DNA of 64,000 nucleotides from positions 40,599 to 104,598 of the forward strand of contig NZ_LGDG01000189.1 of assembly GCF_001279775.1 (NCBI RefSeq), in the 5' to 3' direction. Position 1 is the stretch's first letter; every line of letters starts with the position of its first letter. Position numbers and translations under genes: made by a program. The DNA is from Streptomyces sp. MMG1533 (GTDB taxonomy: Bacteria > Actinomycetota > Actinomycetes > Streptomycetales > Streptomycetaceae). Shown here one piece after another: positions 36,867 through 47,690 of this stretch. The notes below the pieces were generated by a model. That model was given only the letters and a program-made list of their open reading frames with translations. It searched no databases and was not told where the DNA came from.

Positions 36867-37982
36867 TCAGCCGAGCAGCGTCTCCAGCTCCACGTGCTCC
36901 AGGCCGTGCGCCTCGGCGACCTCGCGGTAAACGACCTTGCCGTCATGGGTGTTGAGACCCTTCGCCAGCGCGGAATCGCGGCGCAGCGCCTCCACCCACC
37001 CGCGGTCGGCGAGTTCGACGATGTACGGCAGCGTCGCGTTGGTGAGCGCGTAGGTGGAGGTGTTCGGCACCGCGCCGGGCATGTTGGCGACGCAGTAGAA
37101 GACCGAGTTGTGGACCGGGAAGGTCGGCTCGGCGTGGGTGGTCGGGCGGGAGTCCTCGAAGCAGCCGCCCTGGTCGATCGCGATGTCGACAAGGACACTT
37201 CCCGGCTTCATGCGCGACACGAGCTCGTTGGTGACCAGCTTCGGGGCCTTGGCGCCCGGGATGAGCACGGCACCGATGACGAGGTCGGCCTCGAGGCAGG
37301 CCTTCTCGAGCTCGAAGGCGTTGGAGACGACGGTCTGGATCTTCGTACCGAAGACCTTGTCGGCCTCCTTGAGCTTGTTGATGTCCTTGTCGAGCAGGGT
37401 CACGTGGAAGCCCATGCCGATGGCGATCTGCGCGGCGTTCCAGCCAGAGACGCCGCCGCCGATGACGACCGCCTTGGCGGCCAGCACACCCGGGACACCG
37501 CCGGGCAGCACACCGCGGCCGCCGTTGGCGCGCATCAGGTGGTAGGCGCCGACCTGCGGGGCCAGCCGGCCCGCGACCTCCGACATGGGGGCGAGCAGCG
37601 GGAGCGCGCGGCCGGGCAGCTCGACCGTCTCGTATGCGATGGCGGTGGTGCCGGACTCGACGAGCGCGTCCGTGCACGCCTTGGAGGCGGCCAGGTGCAG
37701 GTAGGTGAAGAGCGTCTGGTCCTTGCGGAGGCGGTGGTACTCCTCGGCGATGGGCTCCTTGACCTTCAGCAGCAGGTCGGCGGTGGCCCACACCTCGTCG
37801 GCGGTCTCCAGGATCCGCGCGCCGGCGGCGACGTACTCGTCGTCCGTGATCGAGGAGCCGACACCGGCGCTGCGCTCGACGACGACCTGGTGGCCGTGGC
37901 GCACCAGTTCGTGCACACCGGCGGGGGTGATGGCCACCCGGAACTCGTTGTTCTTGACCTCGCGGGGGATGCCGACCTTCAC
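36867..37982 (-). CDS. ald: L-alanine dehydrogenase
   Basis: 371 residues, NAD-dependent interconversion of alanine and pyruvate plus ammonia. From GTG 37982 the length equals the mycobacterial enzyme and the active-site residues fall at the known numbers (Lys75 in LLKVKEP, His96 in YLHLAASK), which decides the start; GTG 37991 three codons upstream is the alternative. NAD motif [39 protein letters not shown] long upstream region with AATGAAGGC/GCCTTTCATT half-sites (about 38092-38127) might bind an Lrp-type regulator. Confidence 0.96.
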   Translation of the reverse strand: MKVGIPREVKNNEFRVAITPAGVHELVRHGHQVVVERSAGVGSSITDDEYVAAGARILETADEVWATADLLLKVKEPIAEEYHRLRKDQTLFTYLHLAASKACTDALVESGTTAIAYETVELPGRALPLLAPMSEVAGRLAPQVGAYHLMRANGGRGVLPGGVPGVLAAKAVVIGGGVSGWNAAQIAIGMGFHVTLLDKDINKLKEADKVFGTKIQTVVSNAFELEKACLEADLVIGAVLIPGAKAPKLVTNELVSRMKPGSVLVDIAIDQGGCFEDSRPTTHAEPTFPVHNSVFYCVANMPGAVPNTSTYALTNATLPYIVELADRGWVEALRRDSALAKGLNTHDGKVVYREVAEAHGLEHVELETLLG

Positions 37983-38126
37983 GTCGATCACGGTCCTTGG
38001 CTCAGTGGGTGTGGGGCATTACATGACATACCCAGGCATGCAGGGGCACACCGGGAGACACCGCAGGAGAAGGTGCGGCAGAGCCAGTCTAATGAAGGCG
38101 TTCCCGCTGTCTAGCCTTTCATTGCA

Positions 38127-40229
38127 TCAATCTTCAGCAGATGTACTACGGATTTCGCAGGCGTTAGCGTCGTGTTCCGGTGGATCAAGGGGTTCCGGCA
38201 CCGGTTCGGGCTCCGTATCGGCCCGCAGGTCGGGCTCCTGGAGCTCCTCGCCCAGCAGCCCCTCGGCAGCGCTCCGGTGCAACGCCGCCGCCGTGAGATC
38301 GCCGAGGTGCTCCAGGGTGCCGGCGATCCTCAACTGCACCGCGGCCTGCAGGCGTACGTCTTCGGCGCGACGTGCCCACTCCACGGCCTCCTGGCAGGTG
38401 CGCAGCGACTCCTCGAGCCGTCCGGCGTACTCCTGGACGCGCGCGAGTTCGCTCAACGCCCGTGCGAGGGCGGGCACATCGCCGTTCTTGCGGTGCCCGG
38501 CGACCGCGGCCCGCCAGTCGCGCTGCGCCTCGCCGTAGCGGCCCGCATACGTGTGGGCCGCGGCGATACGGCCGTACAGCCGCGCGGCGTCCGCACGCTC
38601 GTCCCTCGCGAGCCGCTGGACGAGGGCCCGGCCGTACCAGTCGGCGGCCCGGTCGTAGTCCCCGAGTTCCAGGTGGGCGCCGCCTACGGATTCCATCGCG
38701 CGGCCGGTCGCGTACGGGTCGTTCGCCTCCCGTCCGGCGTCCAGAGCCGCCCGGTAGCGCGCCAGGGACTCCTGTGTGCGGCCGGTCCGGGCGTCCAGGT
38801 CGGCGAGGTTCAGCAGGGCGGCGGCCCGCTCGCGGGGCAGTGCGCGGCGCTCGGCCACGTCGAGGACGAGGCGGTGGATGCCGTACAGGTCGGGCGCGGC
38901 CGCCTGGGTGCCGAAGTGGGCGACCATCGCCCTCACGAGCTGGGACATCAGACGCCGGGCGAGGGTGTCCAGCTCGCCGTCGGCGACCGCGAGGCGGGCC
39001 GCGGCGAGCAGGGCCGGCCTGCGGATGCTCAGCCAGTCGGCGGCGGCCCGCGGGCTCGGGAAGCGCAGGGAGCGTGGCATGCCCTGGAGCTTCTCGCGCG
39101 CCTCGGTGCTGTCGGTCTCGGTGATCGCCCGGCAGGACTGCAGCAGCCGTACGGTCCGCTCCAGCATCCGGGCGCGGGCCAGCTGGAGCTCGGCAGGGCG
39201 GTCCTGGGACTCGGCGAGGGCCTTCAGCAGGGGCTGGAGGCAGCCCGGAACCTCGTACTGCGGCAGCGGCGACTCCACCGCGTGCAGCAGACCCAGGGCG
39301 ACGAAGTCGTCCAGGGTCGTGTGGGCGCCGCCCACCGAGCAGCCGGCGAGTGCGGAGGCGGTGTGCGGGTCGACCAGGCCGGCCGGGGCGAGGGAGAGCA
39401 GTCGCAGTATCCGGGCGGCCGGGGCGGGCAGGGACGTGTAGGCGAGCCGGAAGACCCTGCTGAGCGGGGTCTTCCCTTCGTCACCGTCGGCGTGCAGGTG
39501 CTTGGCGAGGTCGGCGACGGCCGCCTTGGGACGGGCGGCGAGCCAGCCCCCGGCCAGCGTCAGCGCGGCGGGCTGGCCCTGGCACTCCTCGACCAGCCCC
39601 TCGGCGGCACGGGGGTCGACGGTGATGCGGACCGAGCCGGCGTGCCGGGACAGCAGTTCGACGGCGGACTTGGTGTCGAGGCCGCCCAGAGTGCACGGAC
39701 GGACGTCCGCGATCCCGGTCAGCGGGCCCCCGGAGACGGCCACGACCAGGCACTGGGGGGTGTCCGGCAGCAGGGCGTCGACCTGTTCGGCGCTGGCCGC
39801 GTCGTCGAGCAGGAGCAGCATCCGGCGGTCGGCGAGGGCCTCGCGGAGCGCCGCGGTCAGGTCGTCCTCGGCGGCTCCGGCGGGCGTCGGCAGCTCCAGC
39901 GCGACGAGCAGTTCGCGGGCGGCGAGCTCGATCGGGACGGGCGTGCCGTCGGGCTCGCTGAGCCGGGCCCGGAGCACCCCGTCCCGGTAACGGTCGGCGA
40001 CCTGCCGTACGAGTTCCTCGGCGAGCGCCGTACGGCCCGAGCCGGGTTTGCCCGCGATGAGAAGCACCCGCGCGCGGGGAGCCTTGCGGCCCGAGATGGT
40101 GTCCAGGCCGGCGCGCTCGATGTCGGCGCGGAGTTCTTTCAACTCCCTTGTACGGCCCAGGAATCGAGTCCCCGCAGCAGCGTCTGAGGACAGCTGCACG
40201 CCGCCTGCGTCCACCGCCTGATCCGTCAC
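38127..40229 (-). CDS. STAND/NB-ARC-like ATPase with C-terminal TPR repeats
   Basis: 700 residues. N-terminal nucleotide-binding domain (about 25-330): FLGRTRELKELRADIE, P-loop LLIAGKPGSGRTALAEEL, Walker B-like RRMLLLLDDA, then helical and winged regions. C-terminal tetratricopeptide repeats (about 470-660; RYRAALDAGREANDPYATGRAM, AADWYGRALVQR). It resembles the ATPase-TPR half of AfsR-type regulators without a DNA-binding domain. The P-loop Lys is Arg (GSGRT), as in the livF gene here. GTG 40229 preferred (GGGAG eight bases upstream). Role unknown, probably a signalling scaffold. Confidence 0.8.
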   Translation of the reverse strand: MTDQAVDAGGVQLSSDAAAGTRFLGRTRELKELRADIERAGLDTISGRKAPRARVLLIAGKPGSGRTALAEELVRQVADRYRDGVLRARLSEPDGTPVPIELAARELLVALELPTPAGAAEDDLTAALREALADRRMLLLLDDAASAEQVDALLPDTPQCLVVAVSGGPLTGIADVRPCTLGGLDTKSAVELLSRHAGSVRITVDPRAAEGLVEECQGQPAALTLAGGWLAARPKAAVADLAKHLHADGDEGKTPLSRVFRLAYTSLPAPAARILRLLSLAPAGLVDPHTASALAGCSVGGAHTTLDDFVALGLLHAVESPLPQYEVPGCLQPLLKALAESQDRPAELQLARARMLERTVRLLQSCRAITETDSTEAREKLQGMPRSLRFPSPRAAADWLSIRRPALLAAARLAVADGELDTLARRLMSQLVRAMVAHFGTQAAAPDLYGIHRLVLDVAERRALPRERAAALLNLADLDARTGRTQESLARYRAALDAGREANDPYATGRAMESVGGAHLELGDYDRAADWYGRALVQRLARDERADAARLYGRIAAAHTYAGRYGEAQRDWRAAVAGHRKNGDVPALARALSELARVQEYAGRLEESLRTCQEAVEWARRAEDVRLQAAVQLRIAGTLEHLGDLTAAALHRSAAEGLLGEELQEPDLRADTEPEPVPEPLDPPEHDANACEIRSTSAED

Positions 40230-40390
40230 GGGCCACACTCCCGTCCCACCGCACGCGCAAGCCCGCCGGGACTCCGGTTCGGGCGTTTCCAGAGCCTAGT
40301 TCACGCTCTGCTACGTTCCGTGTGGACCACGGCGGGCACATCCCCCGATCGGATCAGCCGATGGTCACATCAGTGGCGGGGTGCGTGGGT

Positions 40391-41017
40391 TCAGGACTCG
40401 AACGGTCGCGCGGGCCAGGGTGCCTCCGCCGGGCGCAGGGCGTCGAGCCCGTCCCCGGCGCGCGCGGCGACCAGCGAAAGCACGCCCACGACGAGGCAGT
40501 TGTTGTGCAGCTCCCCCGCGAGCACCTTCCGGACGAGCTCGTCGACCGGCACGCGCGCGTGCTCCATGTCGGCCTCCTCGTCCTCGACCACGAAGCGCTC
40601 CCCGTCGGCCTCGGACAGATCGCGGGCGAGGAAGATCCGTACGGCCTCGTCGCAGCCGCCGGGCGTGGTGTAGACGTCGGTCAGCACCCGCCAGTCCTCG
40701 GCCTTGACGTGCGCCTCCTCGTACAGCTCGCGCTGGGCGGCGTGCAGCGGGTTCTCGCCGGGGACGTCGAGCAGTCCGGCCGGGATCTCCCACAGCTTCT
40801 GCCGCACCGGGTGCCGGTACTGCTTGATGAGCAGGACACGGTCCTCGCCGTCGAGGGCGAGAACGGCCACGGAGCCGGGGTGGACCTGGTAGTCACGGCC
40901 GACCACCGAACCGTCGGGCATGACCACCTCGTCCGTGCGGACGGAGGTCTTGTTGCCCACGAAGGGGGTCTCGGTGGACCGGATCTCCCACGCCTCGGGA
41001 GTGTCCTTGATCGTCAT
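40391..41017 (-). CDS. Nudix hydrolase, ADP-ribose pyrophosphatase type
   Basis: 208 residues, homologous to the Nudix gene that follows pyrG in mycobacteria. Nudix-box region IPAGLLDVPGENPLHAAQRE then LYEEAHVKAEDW; the Gly after EE is His here. Expected to cleave ADP-ribose to AMP and ribose 5-phosphate. ATG 41017 has GGAAGGACAGG upstream; it lies 83 bases after pyrG, with a hairpin between. Confidence 0.9.
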   Translation of the reverse strand: MTIKDTPEAWEIRSTETPFVGNKTSVRTDEVVMPDGSVVGRDYQVHPGSVAVLALDGEDRVLLIKQYRHPVRQKLWEIPAGLLDVPGENPLHAAQRELYEEAHVKAEDWRVLTDVYTTPGGCDEAVRIFLARDLSEADGERFVVEDEEADMEHARVPVDELVRKVLAGELHNNCLVVGVLSLVAARAGDGLDALRPAEAPWPARPFES

Positions 41018-41043
41018 GCCCTGTCCTTCCACGTGCGCGAAGA

Positions 41044-41082
41044 GGCCGGGACGCCCACCTTTTGAATGCGGACGCCCCGGCC
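41044..41082 (-). terminator. Hairpin between pyrG and the Nudix gene
   Basis: Thirteen-base arms (41044-41056 and 41070-41082) with two G-U pairs, 13-base loop. Could reduce read-through from pyrG into the Nudix gene. Confidence 0.55.
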
Positions 41083-41099
41083 AACGTACAACTGTTGTG

Positions 41100-42782
<1,683 letters not shown>

Positions 42783-43326
42783 GGCCAAGAGGGGGCTCCC
42801 GTGGTCGCGGTCTGTGGGTGCGGTGCGGCATGTCCGGCCCGGAGAACCCGGGTTTTTCTGGAGGTGCCGTCGCTGCGGTTCGGGGGTTTCGTGCCCACCG
42901 GTCCACGGGCTACCAGGGTATCAGCGCCCGGACGGGATGGCTTCCGGCCACGCTCTGCACACACGCCGACACGGACCCGCACAGGCTCACGTGTTCCTCA
43001 CCCGTTGCTCACCCGTTCGGCTCACTCGCGTTGTCGGGAGCGGCACGCAGATCATCTACGTGCGTCGTATCCTGCTCGGACACTCGCTGACCGAGCCAGG
43101 CCGGCAACACGGCGAGCCAGGCCGGCAACACGGCACCACCCCCGCCCGTAAGCTCCGGAACAACGAGAGCTCGTCAGTTCGTTGAGTAACAGATGTCGTT
43201 TTGCCTCACAGCAGCACGGACTGTTTTGCTTCATCGCTCAACGACGCATGACAAAGACCCCTTGACCGCACTAGCGACAGCCCCCTATTCCCTGGGGGTG
43301 ACGTGGCCGTTCGACTGGAGTTGCAC
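42783..43326. other. Divergent intergenic region, pyrG / GH15
   Basis: 544 bases. Contains a perfect 21-bp tandem repeat (43093-43134), CAACGA/TCGTTG elements near 43161, 43179 and 43239, an AT-richer stretch 43180-43270 (likely promoter of the GH15 gene), and CCCCC/GGGGG arms at 43281-43298 just before it. No gene or structured RNA recognised. Confidence 0.4.
43093..43134. repeat. Perfect tandem 21-bp duplication
   Basis: GAGCCAGGCCGGCAACACGG plus one C occurs twice back to back (43093-43113, 43114-43134), identical, non-coding. Confidence 0.85.
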
Positions 43327-45129
43327 GTGGCCGGGCGCATCGAAGACTACGCACTCATCGGAGACATGCAGACCGCTGCCCTGGTCTGCCGGGACGGCAC
43401 AGTGGACTGGCTGTGCCTGCCCCGCTTCGACTCGCATGCCATCTTCGCCGGTCTGCTGGGCACCGAGGAACACGGCTTCTGGCGGCTCGGACCGGCGCAC
43501 GCGGCCGACTCCGAACCGCCCACCGCTGCGCGGCGCAGCTACCGCGGCGACTCCCTGATCCTGGAATCCGAGTGGGACACCCCGCGCGGCACGGTCCGTG
43601 TGACGGACTTCATGCCCCCGCGTGACGGCGCCCCGCAGCTGATCCGGATCGTGGAGGGCGTCTCGGGCCGCGTCCCGATGCGCTCGGCGCTCCGGATGCG
43701 CTTCTCCTACGGCCGGGTCGTCCCGTGGGTGCACAAGCACGAGGGCCGTACGGTGGCCGTCGCCGGTCCGGACTCCGTGTGGTTCGACACAGAGGCCGAG
43801 ACCTACGGCAAGTCGCTGACGACGTACGCGGACTTCACGGTCGCCCCGGGTGAGCGGATCGCCTTCACCATCTCCTGGGAGCCCTCGCACAAGCAGCCGC
43901 CGCCGCTGCCGGAGCCCGAGCAGTCGCTGGAGGCGACGGAGGACTTCTGGCGGGACTGGGTGGAGCACTGTACGTACCACGGCCCGTACCGCGAGGCGGT
44001 GGTCCGCTCGCTGATCACGCTGAAGGCGCTGACGTACGCCCCGACGGGCGGCATCGTCGCCGCCCCCACCACCTCCCTGCCGGAGGAGATCGGCGGCGTC
44101 CGCAACTGGGACTACCGCTACACCTGGCTGCGGGACGCGGCGATCACCCTCTCCTCGCTGCTGCGCACCGGCTACCGCGAGGAAGCCCGCGCCTGGCGCG
44201 AGTGGCTGCTGCGGGCCGTCGCCGGCGACCCGGAGAACCTGCAGATCATGTACGGCATCGCGGGCGAGCGCGAGCTGGGCGAGGCCGAGCTGGACTGGCT
44301 GCCCGGCTACGAGAACTCCGGGCCGGTCCGGGTCGGCAACGGCGCCGCACACCAGCTCCAGCTGGACGTGTACGGCGAGGTCACCGAGGCCCTGCACCTG
44401 GCCCACATGACGGGCCTGGCCCGCAACGACTACGCGTCCCTGCTCCAGCTGAAGCTCATCCGCTACCTGGAGGACCACTGGGACGAGCCGGACGAGGGCA
44501 TCTGGGAGGTGCGCGGCCCGCGCCGCCACTTCGTGCACTCCAAGGTGATGGCCTGGGTCGCCGTCGACCGCACCATCAAGCTGATCGAGTCCGGTGACGC
44601 GGACGGCCCGCTGGAGAAGTGGCGCGAACTGCGCGACGACATCCACCGTGACGTGTGCGAGCGGGGCTACGACAAGGAGCGCAACACCTTCACACAGTCG
44701 TACGGCTCGAAGGAGCTGGACGCCTCTCTGCTCCTCATTCCCCAGATGGGCTTCCTGCCCCCCGACGACAAGCGCGTGATCGGCACGATCGAGGCGATCC
44801 AGCGCGAGCTGTCCACGTCGGACGGCTTCATCCTGCGCTACCCGACGGACGGGGAGGCCGAGGGTGTCGACGGCCTGCCCGGCGACGAGGGCGCCTTCCT
44901 CGCGTGCTCGTTCTGGATGGCGGACGACCTCGCGATGATCGGCCGCGTGGACGAGGCCCGCAAACTCTTCGAGAAGCTGCTGGCCCTGCGCAACGACCTC
45001 GGCCTCCTGGCCGAGGAGTGGGACCCGCGCCTGCAACGCCAGGTCGGCAACTTCCCGCAGGCCTTCAGCCACGTCCCGCTCATCGACACGGCCCTGCGTC
45101 TGACGGCGTCGGGGGCGTACGGCGGCTGA
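43327..45129 (+). CDS. Glycoside hydrolase family 15 (glucoamylase/trehalase-like)
   Basis: 600 residues, cytoplasmic (no signal). N-terminal beta domain (AGRIEDYALIGDMQTAALV, DGTVDWLCLPRFDS) and an (alpha/alpha)6 barrel: NWDYRYTWLRDAAITLSSL, GIWEVRGPRRHFVHSK (probable acid Glu) and LLAEEWDPRLQRQVGNFPQAF (probable base Glu). Actinobacterial members include trehalases as well as glucan glucosidases, so the substrate is open. GTG 43327 has GGAG six bases upstream; GTG 43303 with GGGGGT is nearly as good. Confidence 0.9.
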   Translation: MAGRIEDYALIGDMQTAALVCRDGTVDWLCLPRFDSHAIFAGLLGTEEHGFWRLGPAHAADSEPPTAARRSYRGDSLILESEWDTPRGTVRVTDFMPPRDGAPQLIRIVEGVSGRVPMRSALRMRFSYGRVVPWVHKHEGRTVAVAGPDSVWFDTEAETYGKSLTTYADFTVAPGERIAFTISWEPSHKQPPPLPEPEQSLEATEDFWRDWVEHCTYHGPYREAVVRSLITLKALTYAPTGGIVAAPTTSLPEEIGGVRNWDYRYTWLRDAAITLSSLLRTGYREEARAWREWLLRAVAGDPENLQIMYGIAGERELGEAELDWLPGYENSGPVRVGNGAAHQLQLDVYGEVTEALHLAHMTGLARNDYASLLQLKLIRYLEDHWDEPDEGIWEVRGPRRHFVHSKVMAWVAVDRTIKLIESGDADGPLEKWRELRDDIHRDVCERGYDKERNTFTQSYGSKELDASLLLIPQMGFLPPDDKRVIGTIEAIQRELSTSDGFILRYPTDGEAEGVDGLPGDEGAFLACSFWMADDLAMIGRVDEARKLFEKLLALRNDLGLLAEEWDPRLQRQVGNFPQAFSHVPLIDTALRLTASGAYGG

Positions 45130-45195
45130 ACAGGACCGGCCCACCGCGCCCGCCTAGGCTGGAAGCCACCAACCCCCGCACGGAAGGGGGCGGCC

Positions 45196-46578
45196 ATGGC
45201 TTCCCTCTCGAAGGCGGGCGCGGCTCTTGCTGCGCTGCGCGAGGATCTGACCGGTGAAGTGCTCGCGCCCGGGGATCCGGGTTATGACGAGGCCCGGGCC
45301 GTCTACAACGGCATGATCGACCGGCGGCCCGCGGTGATCGCGCAGTGCGTGGACGAGGACGACGTCGTACGGGCCGTGTCCTTCGGGCGGGACCTGGACC
45401 TGAAGATCGCGGTCCGCGGTGGCGGGCACAGCGTGGCGGGCATGGCGCTGAACGACGGCGGGCTGGTCGTCGACCTGCGGCGGATGCACGAGGTGACCGT
45501 CCACCCGGCGGCCGAGGCGGTACGGGTCGGGGGCGGTGCCACGATGAGCCACCTCGACCGCGCCACCCAGCCGTACGGCCTCGCGACCACCGGCGGCCGG
45601 GCCTCCACGACCGGCGTCGGCGGCTTCGTCCTCGGCGGCGGCACCGGCTGGCTGGACCGCTGCTGCGGACTCGCCGTGGACAATCTGCTCGGCGTCGAGC
45701 TGGTCACCGCCGACGCCGACCGGATCCATGCGAGCGCCGACGAGAACCCCGAGCTGTTCTGGGCCCTGCACGGCGGCGGCGGCAACTTCGGCATCGCCAC
45801 CGCGATCACGCTGAAGCTGTACGAACTGCCCGAGTTCTCCATCGCCTTGGTCCTGTACCTGCCGGAGCACGGTCCCGAGGCCGTCCGCACCTACCGCGAC
45901 CTGATCTCGGTCGCGCCGGTCGAGGCGGCCGGCGGAGTCATCTATCTCACCGGCCCGCCCGAGGAGTTCGTACCGCCGCACCTGGTCGGCACGCTGCTGT
46001 GCGGGGTGCTGCTGACGTACGCCGGCGGCGAGGAGGACATGCGCAAGCTGGCCGAGCCGCTGCTCGCGCTGCCGCACGAGGCGGAGATCGTCGGGGCGAT
46101 GCCGTACGCCGACGTCCAGTGCATGATCGACGATCCGCCCGGGCTGCGGAACTACTGGTCGGCGGAGTACATCTCGGACGCGCCCGACGACTTCGTGGGC
46201 GTCTTCTGCGAGCGCGCGCGCTCCATGCCCGTACCGTCCAACACCCAGCACGTGCTGTTCCCGCAGGGCGGCGCGATCGCCGACGGGCCGCACGAGTACC
46301 CCGTGCCGTACCGGGACGCGCCGTGGGCCGTGCACCCCTTCGCGGCCTGGCAGGACCCGGCCGACGACGAACGGTGCACGCAGTGGGTCCGGGATGTGCG
46401 CGCCGACGTCCTCCCGTGGAGCACCGGCGCGGTCTACCTCAACTTCATCGGCGACGAGGGCGCGGAGCGCGTGGTGGCCGGCCTGGGTGCCGAGAACGCC
46501 CGTCGGATGGCGGCGGTGAAGCGCGAGTACGACCCGGACAACGTCTTCCGCTTCAACCACAACATCAGGCCGGCCTGA
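45196..46578 (+). CDS. FAD-linked oxidase (BBE-type)
   Basis: 460 residues of the vanillyl-alcohol-oxidase fold. The N-terminal FAD domain has IAVRGGGHSVAGMALNDGG (His expected to bind FAD covalently) and RASTTGVGGFVLGGGTGWL; no Cys is at the second attachment position, so one covalent bond is likely. The C-terminal BBE segment ends YDPDNVFRFNHNIRPA. It oxidises an unknown alcohol or sugar with O2. GGAAGGGGG precedes the ATG. It ends 14 bases inside the convergent LLM gene. Confidence 0.9.
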   Translation: MASLSKAGAALAALREDLTGEVLAPGDPGYDEARAVYNGMIDRRPAVIAQCVDEDDVVRAVSFGRDLDLKIAVRGGGHSVAGMALNDGGLVVDLRRMHEVTVHPAAEAVRVGGGATMSHLDRATQPYGLATTGGRASTTGVGGFVLGGGTGWLDRCCGLAVDNLLGVELVTADADRIHASADENPELFWALHGGGGNFGIATAITLKLYELPEFSIALVLYLPEHGPEAVRTYRDLISVAPVEAAGGVIYLTGPPEEFVPPHLVGTLLCGVLLTYAGGEEDMRKLAEPLLALPHEAEIVGAMPYADVQCMIDDPPGLRNYWSAEYISDAPDDFVGVFCERARSMPVPSNTQHVLFPQGGAIADGPHEYPVPYRDAPWAVHPFAAWQDPADDERCTQWVRDVRADVLPWSTGAVYLNFIGDEGAERVVAGLGAENARRMAAVKREYDPDNVFRFNHNIRPA

Positions 46579-47575
46579 GGGCCTGTGTCCCATCCCCGGC
46601 CGGATCAGCGCGGGATGTGACACATGCCCTGAGCGCCGTCAGCGTCCGCTCCCCCGCCGGATCGCCTGCCGTGGCCGGGACCAGCGCGATCTCGTCGAGC
46701 CCGGCCTCGGCATAGGCGTCGATCCGGGCCCGTACGGCGTCGAGGTCCCCGACCAGACCGACCGCGCCCGCGGCCGTGGGCGGGAGCGCGCGCAGCAGGG
46801 TGTCGCGGTCGGCGCCGGCCGCGGCCAGCTCCACCGCCTCGCCGAGACCCGCCGCGGTGAACATGTCGCTGTATCCCGGCACGGTCAGATACCCGGCGAT
46901 GCTCCCCAGGACCTGGGCGAGGGACTCCGGCTCCGGATCGACGGCGGCGGGCAGCCAGGCGGCCAACGTGGGGGCCGGACGGCCCGCCCGCTCGGCCGCC
47001 GCGAGCAGTTTGGCCCGCAGCGCGCTCACCTGCTCCGGCGAGACGATGTCCAGCAGCATCCGGTCGGCGTGCGCGGCGGCCGTCGCGATCGCACGGTCCC
47101 CGAACGCCGCCACCGTGAGCTGCCCGCCGGGCGGCGCAAGCCGGCGCCGGAAGGAGCTGCCCGGCACGACCGGCTCCCCCGGCACACCGTGCAGAAAGCG
47201 CCGTACGGCCGCCGCGCTCTCCTCCATCACGGCCGCCGGCCGGATCCGGGGCCGCCCGTGCACACCCTCCACCACGCGCTTGCTGGACGTGCCCAGCGCC
47301 ACCCCGGCCGGGCGGCCGGTGACGGCCGCGACGCCCGCGGTACCCCGGGCGATCGTGAACGGGTCGCGCACGGACACCGGCACCGGCCCGGCCGTCAGCG
47401 CGACCCGCTCGGTGGCCCGCCCGATCGCCGTGGCCAGGACGAAGGAGTCCCAGGTCGGGCCCTCACCCGCCCACACCTCGCGATATCCGAGCCGGTCGGC
47501 GAGCACCGCCACCCGCAACGGCTCGTCGACCGGACTGTCGTCTTCCCGCCCCACGGCGACCACGCTGATGTCCAT
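46565..47575 (-). CDS. LLM-class (F420- or flavin-dependent) oxidoreductase
   Basis: 336 residues, luciferase-like TIM barrel: DISVVAVGREDDSP, LADRLGYREVWAGEGPTWDSF, VRDPFTIARGTAGVAAVTGRPAGVALGTSS, and the C-terminal GLVGDLDAVRARIDAYAEAGLDEIALVP. In actinobacteria many use F420. Substrate unknown. ATG 47575 matches the family N-terminus. Divergent from the PucR regulator with a 16-bp palindrome between them, so the regulator may control it. Confidence 0.87.
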   Translation of the reverse strand: MDISVVAVGREDDSPVDEPLRVAVLADRLGYREVWAGEGPTWDSFVLATAIGRATERVALTAGPVPVSVRDPFTIARGTAGVAAVTGRPAGVALGTSSKRVVEGVHGRPRIRPAAVMEESAAAVRRFLHGVPGEPVVPGSSFRRRLAPPGGQLTVAAFGDRAIATAAAHADRMLLDIVSPEQVSALRAKLLAAAERAGRPAPTLAAWLPAAVDPEPESLAQVLGSIAGYLTVPGYSDMFTAAGLGEAVELAAAGADRDTLLRALPPTAAGAVGLVGDLDAVRARIDAYAEAGLDEIALVPATAGDPAGERTLTALRACVTSRADPAGDGTQALRPA

Positions 47576-47618
47576 GTCCCGGCCGCTACCCGGCGGCGCC
47601 CGCCCCAATCAAGGGCGT

Positions 47619-47634
47619 CGATCACCGGTGATCG
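47619..47634. promoter_or_regulatory. Palindrome between LLM oxidoreductase and PucR regulator
   Basis: CGATCACC-GGTGATCG, perfect 16-bp palindrome near the centre of the 115-base divergent region; likely operator, probably for the adjacent PucR-family protein. Confidence 0.6.
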
Positions 47635-47690
47635 TCCCTGCGACCGCTCGAGGATGTTGCCGGAACGTGTGCGCAGGTAGCGTCCGCTGT

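Noticed and set aside
43285..45144. A 619-codon open frame antisense to the GH15 gene
   Set aside because: Low-complexity Arg/Val/Gly composition and no recognisable domain, whereas the sense strand has full GH15 motifs.
46776..47690. A 305-codon N-terminal extension of the PucR regulator frame
   Set aside because: It is antisense to the LLM oxidoreductase and Ser/Arg-rich; the PucR domain begins right after ATG 47691.
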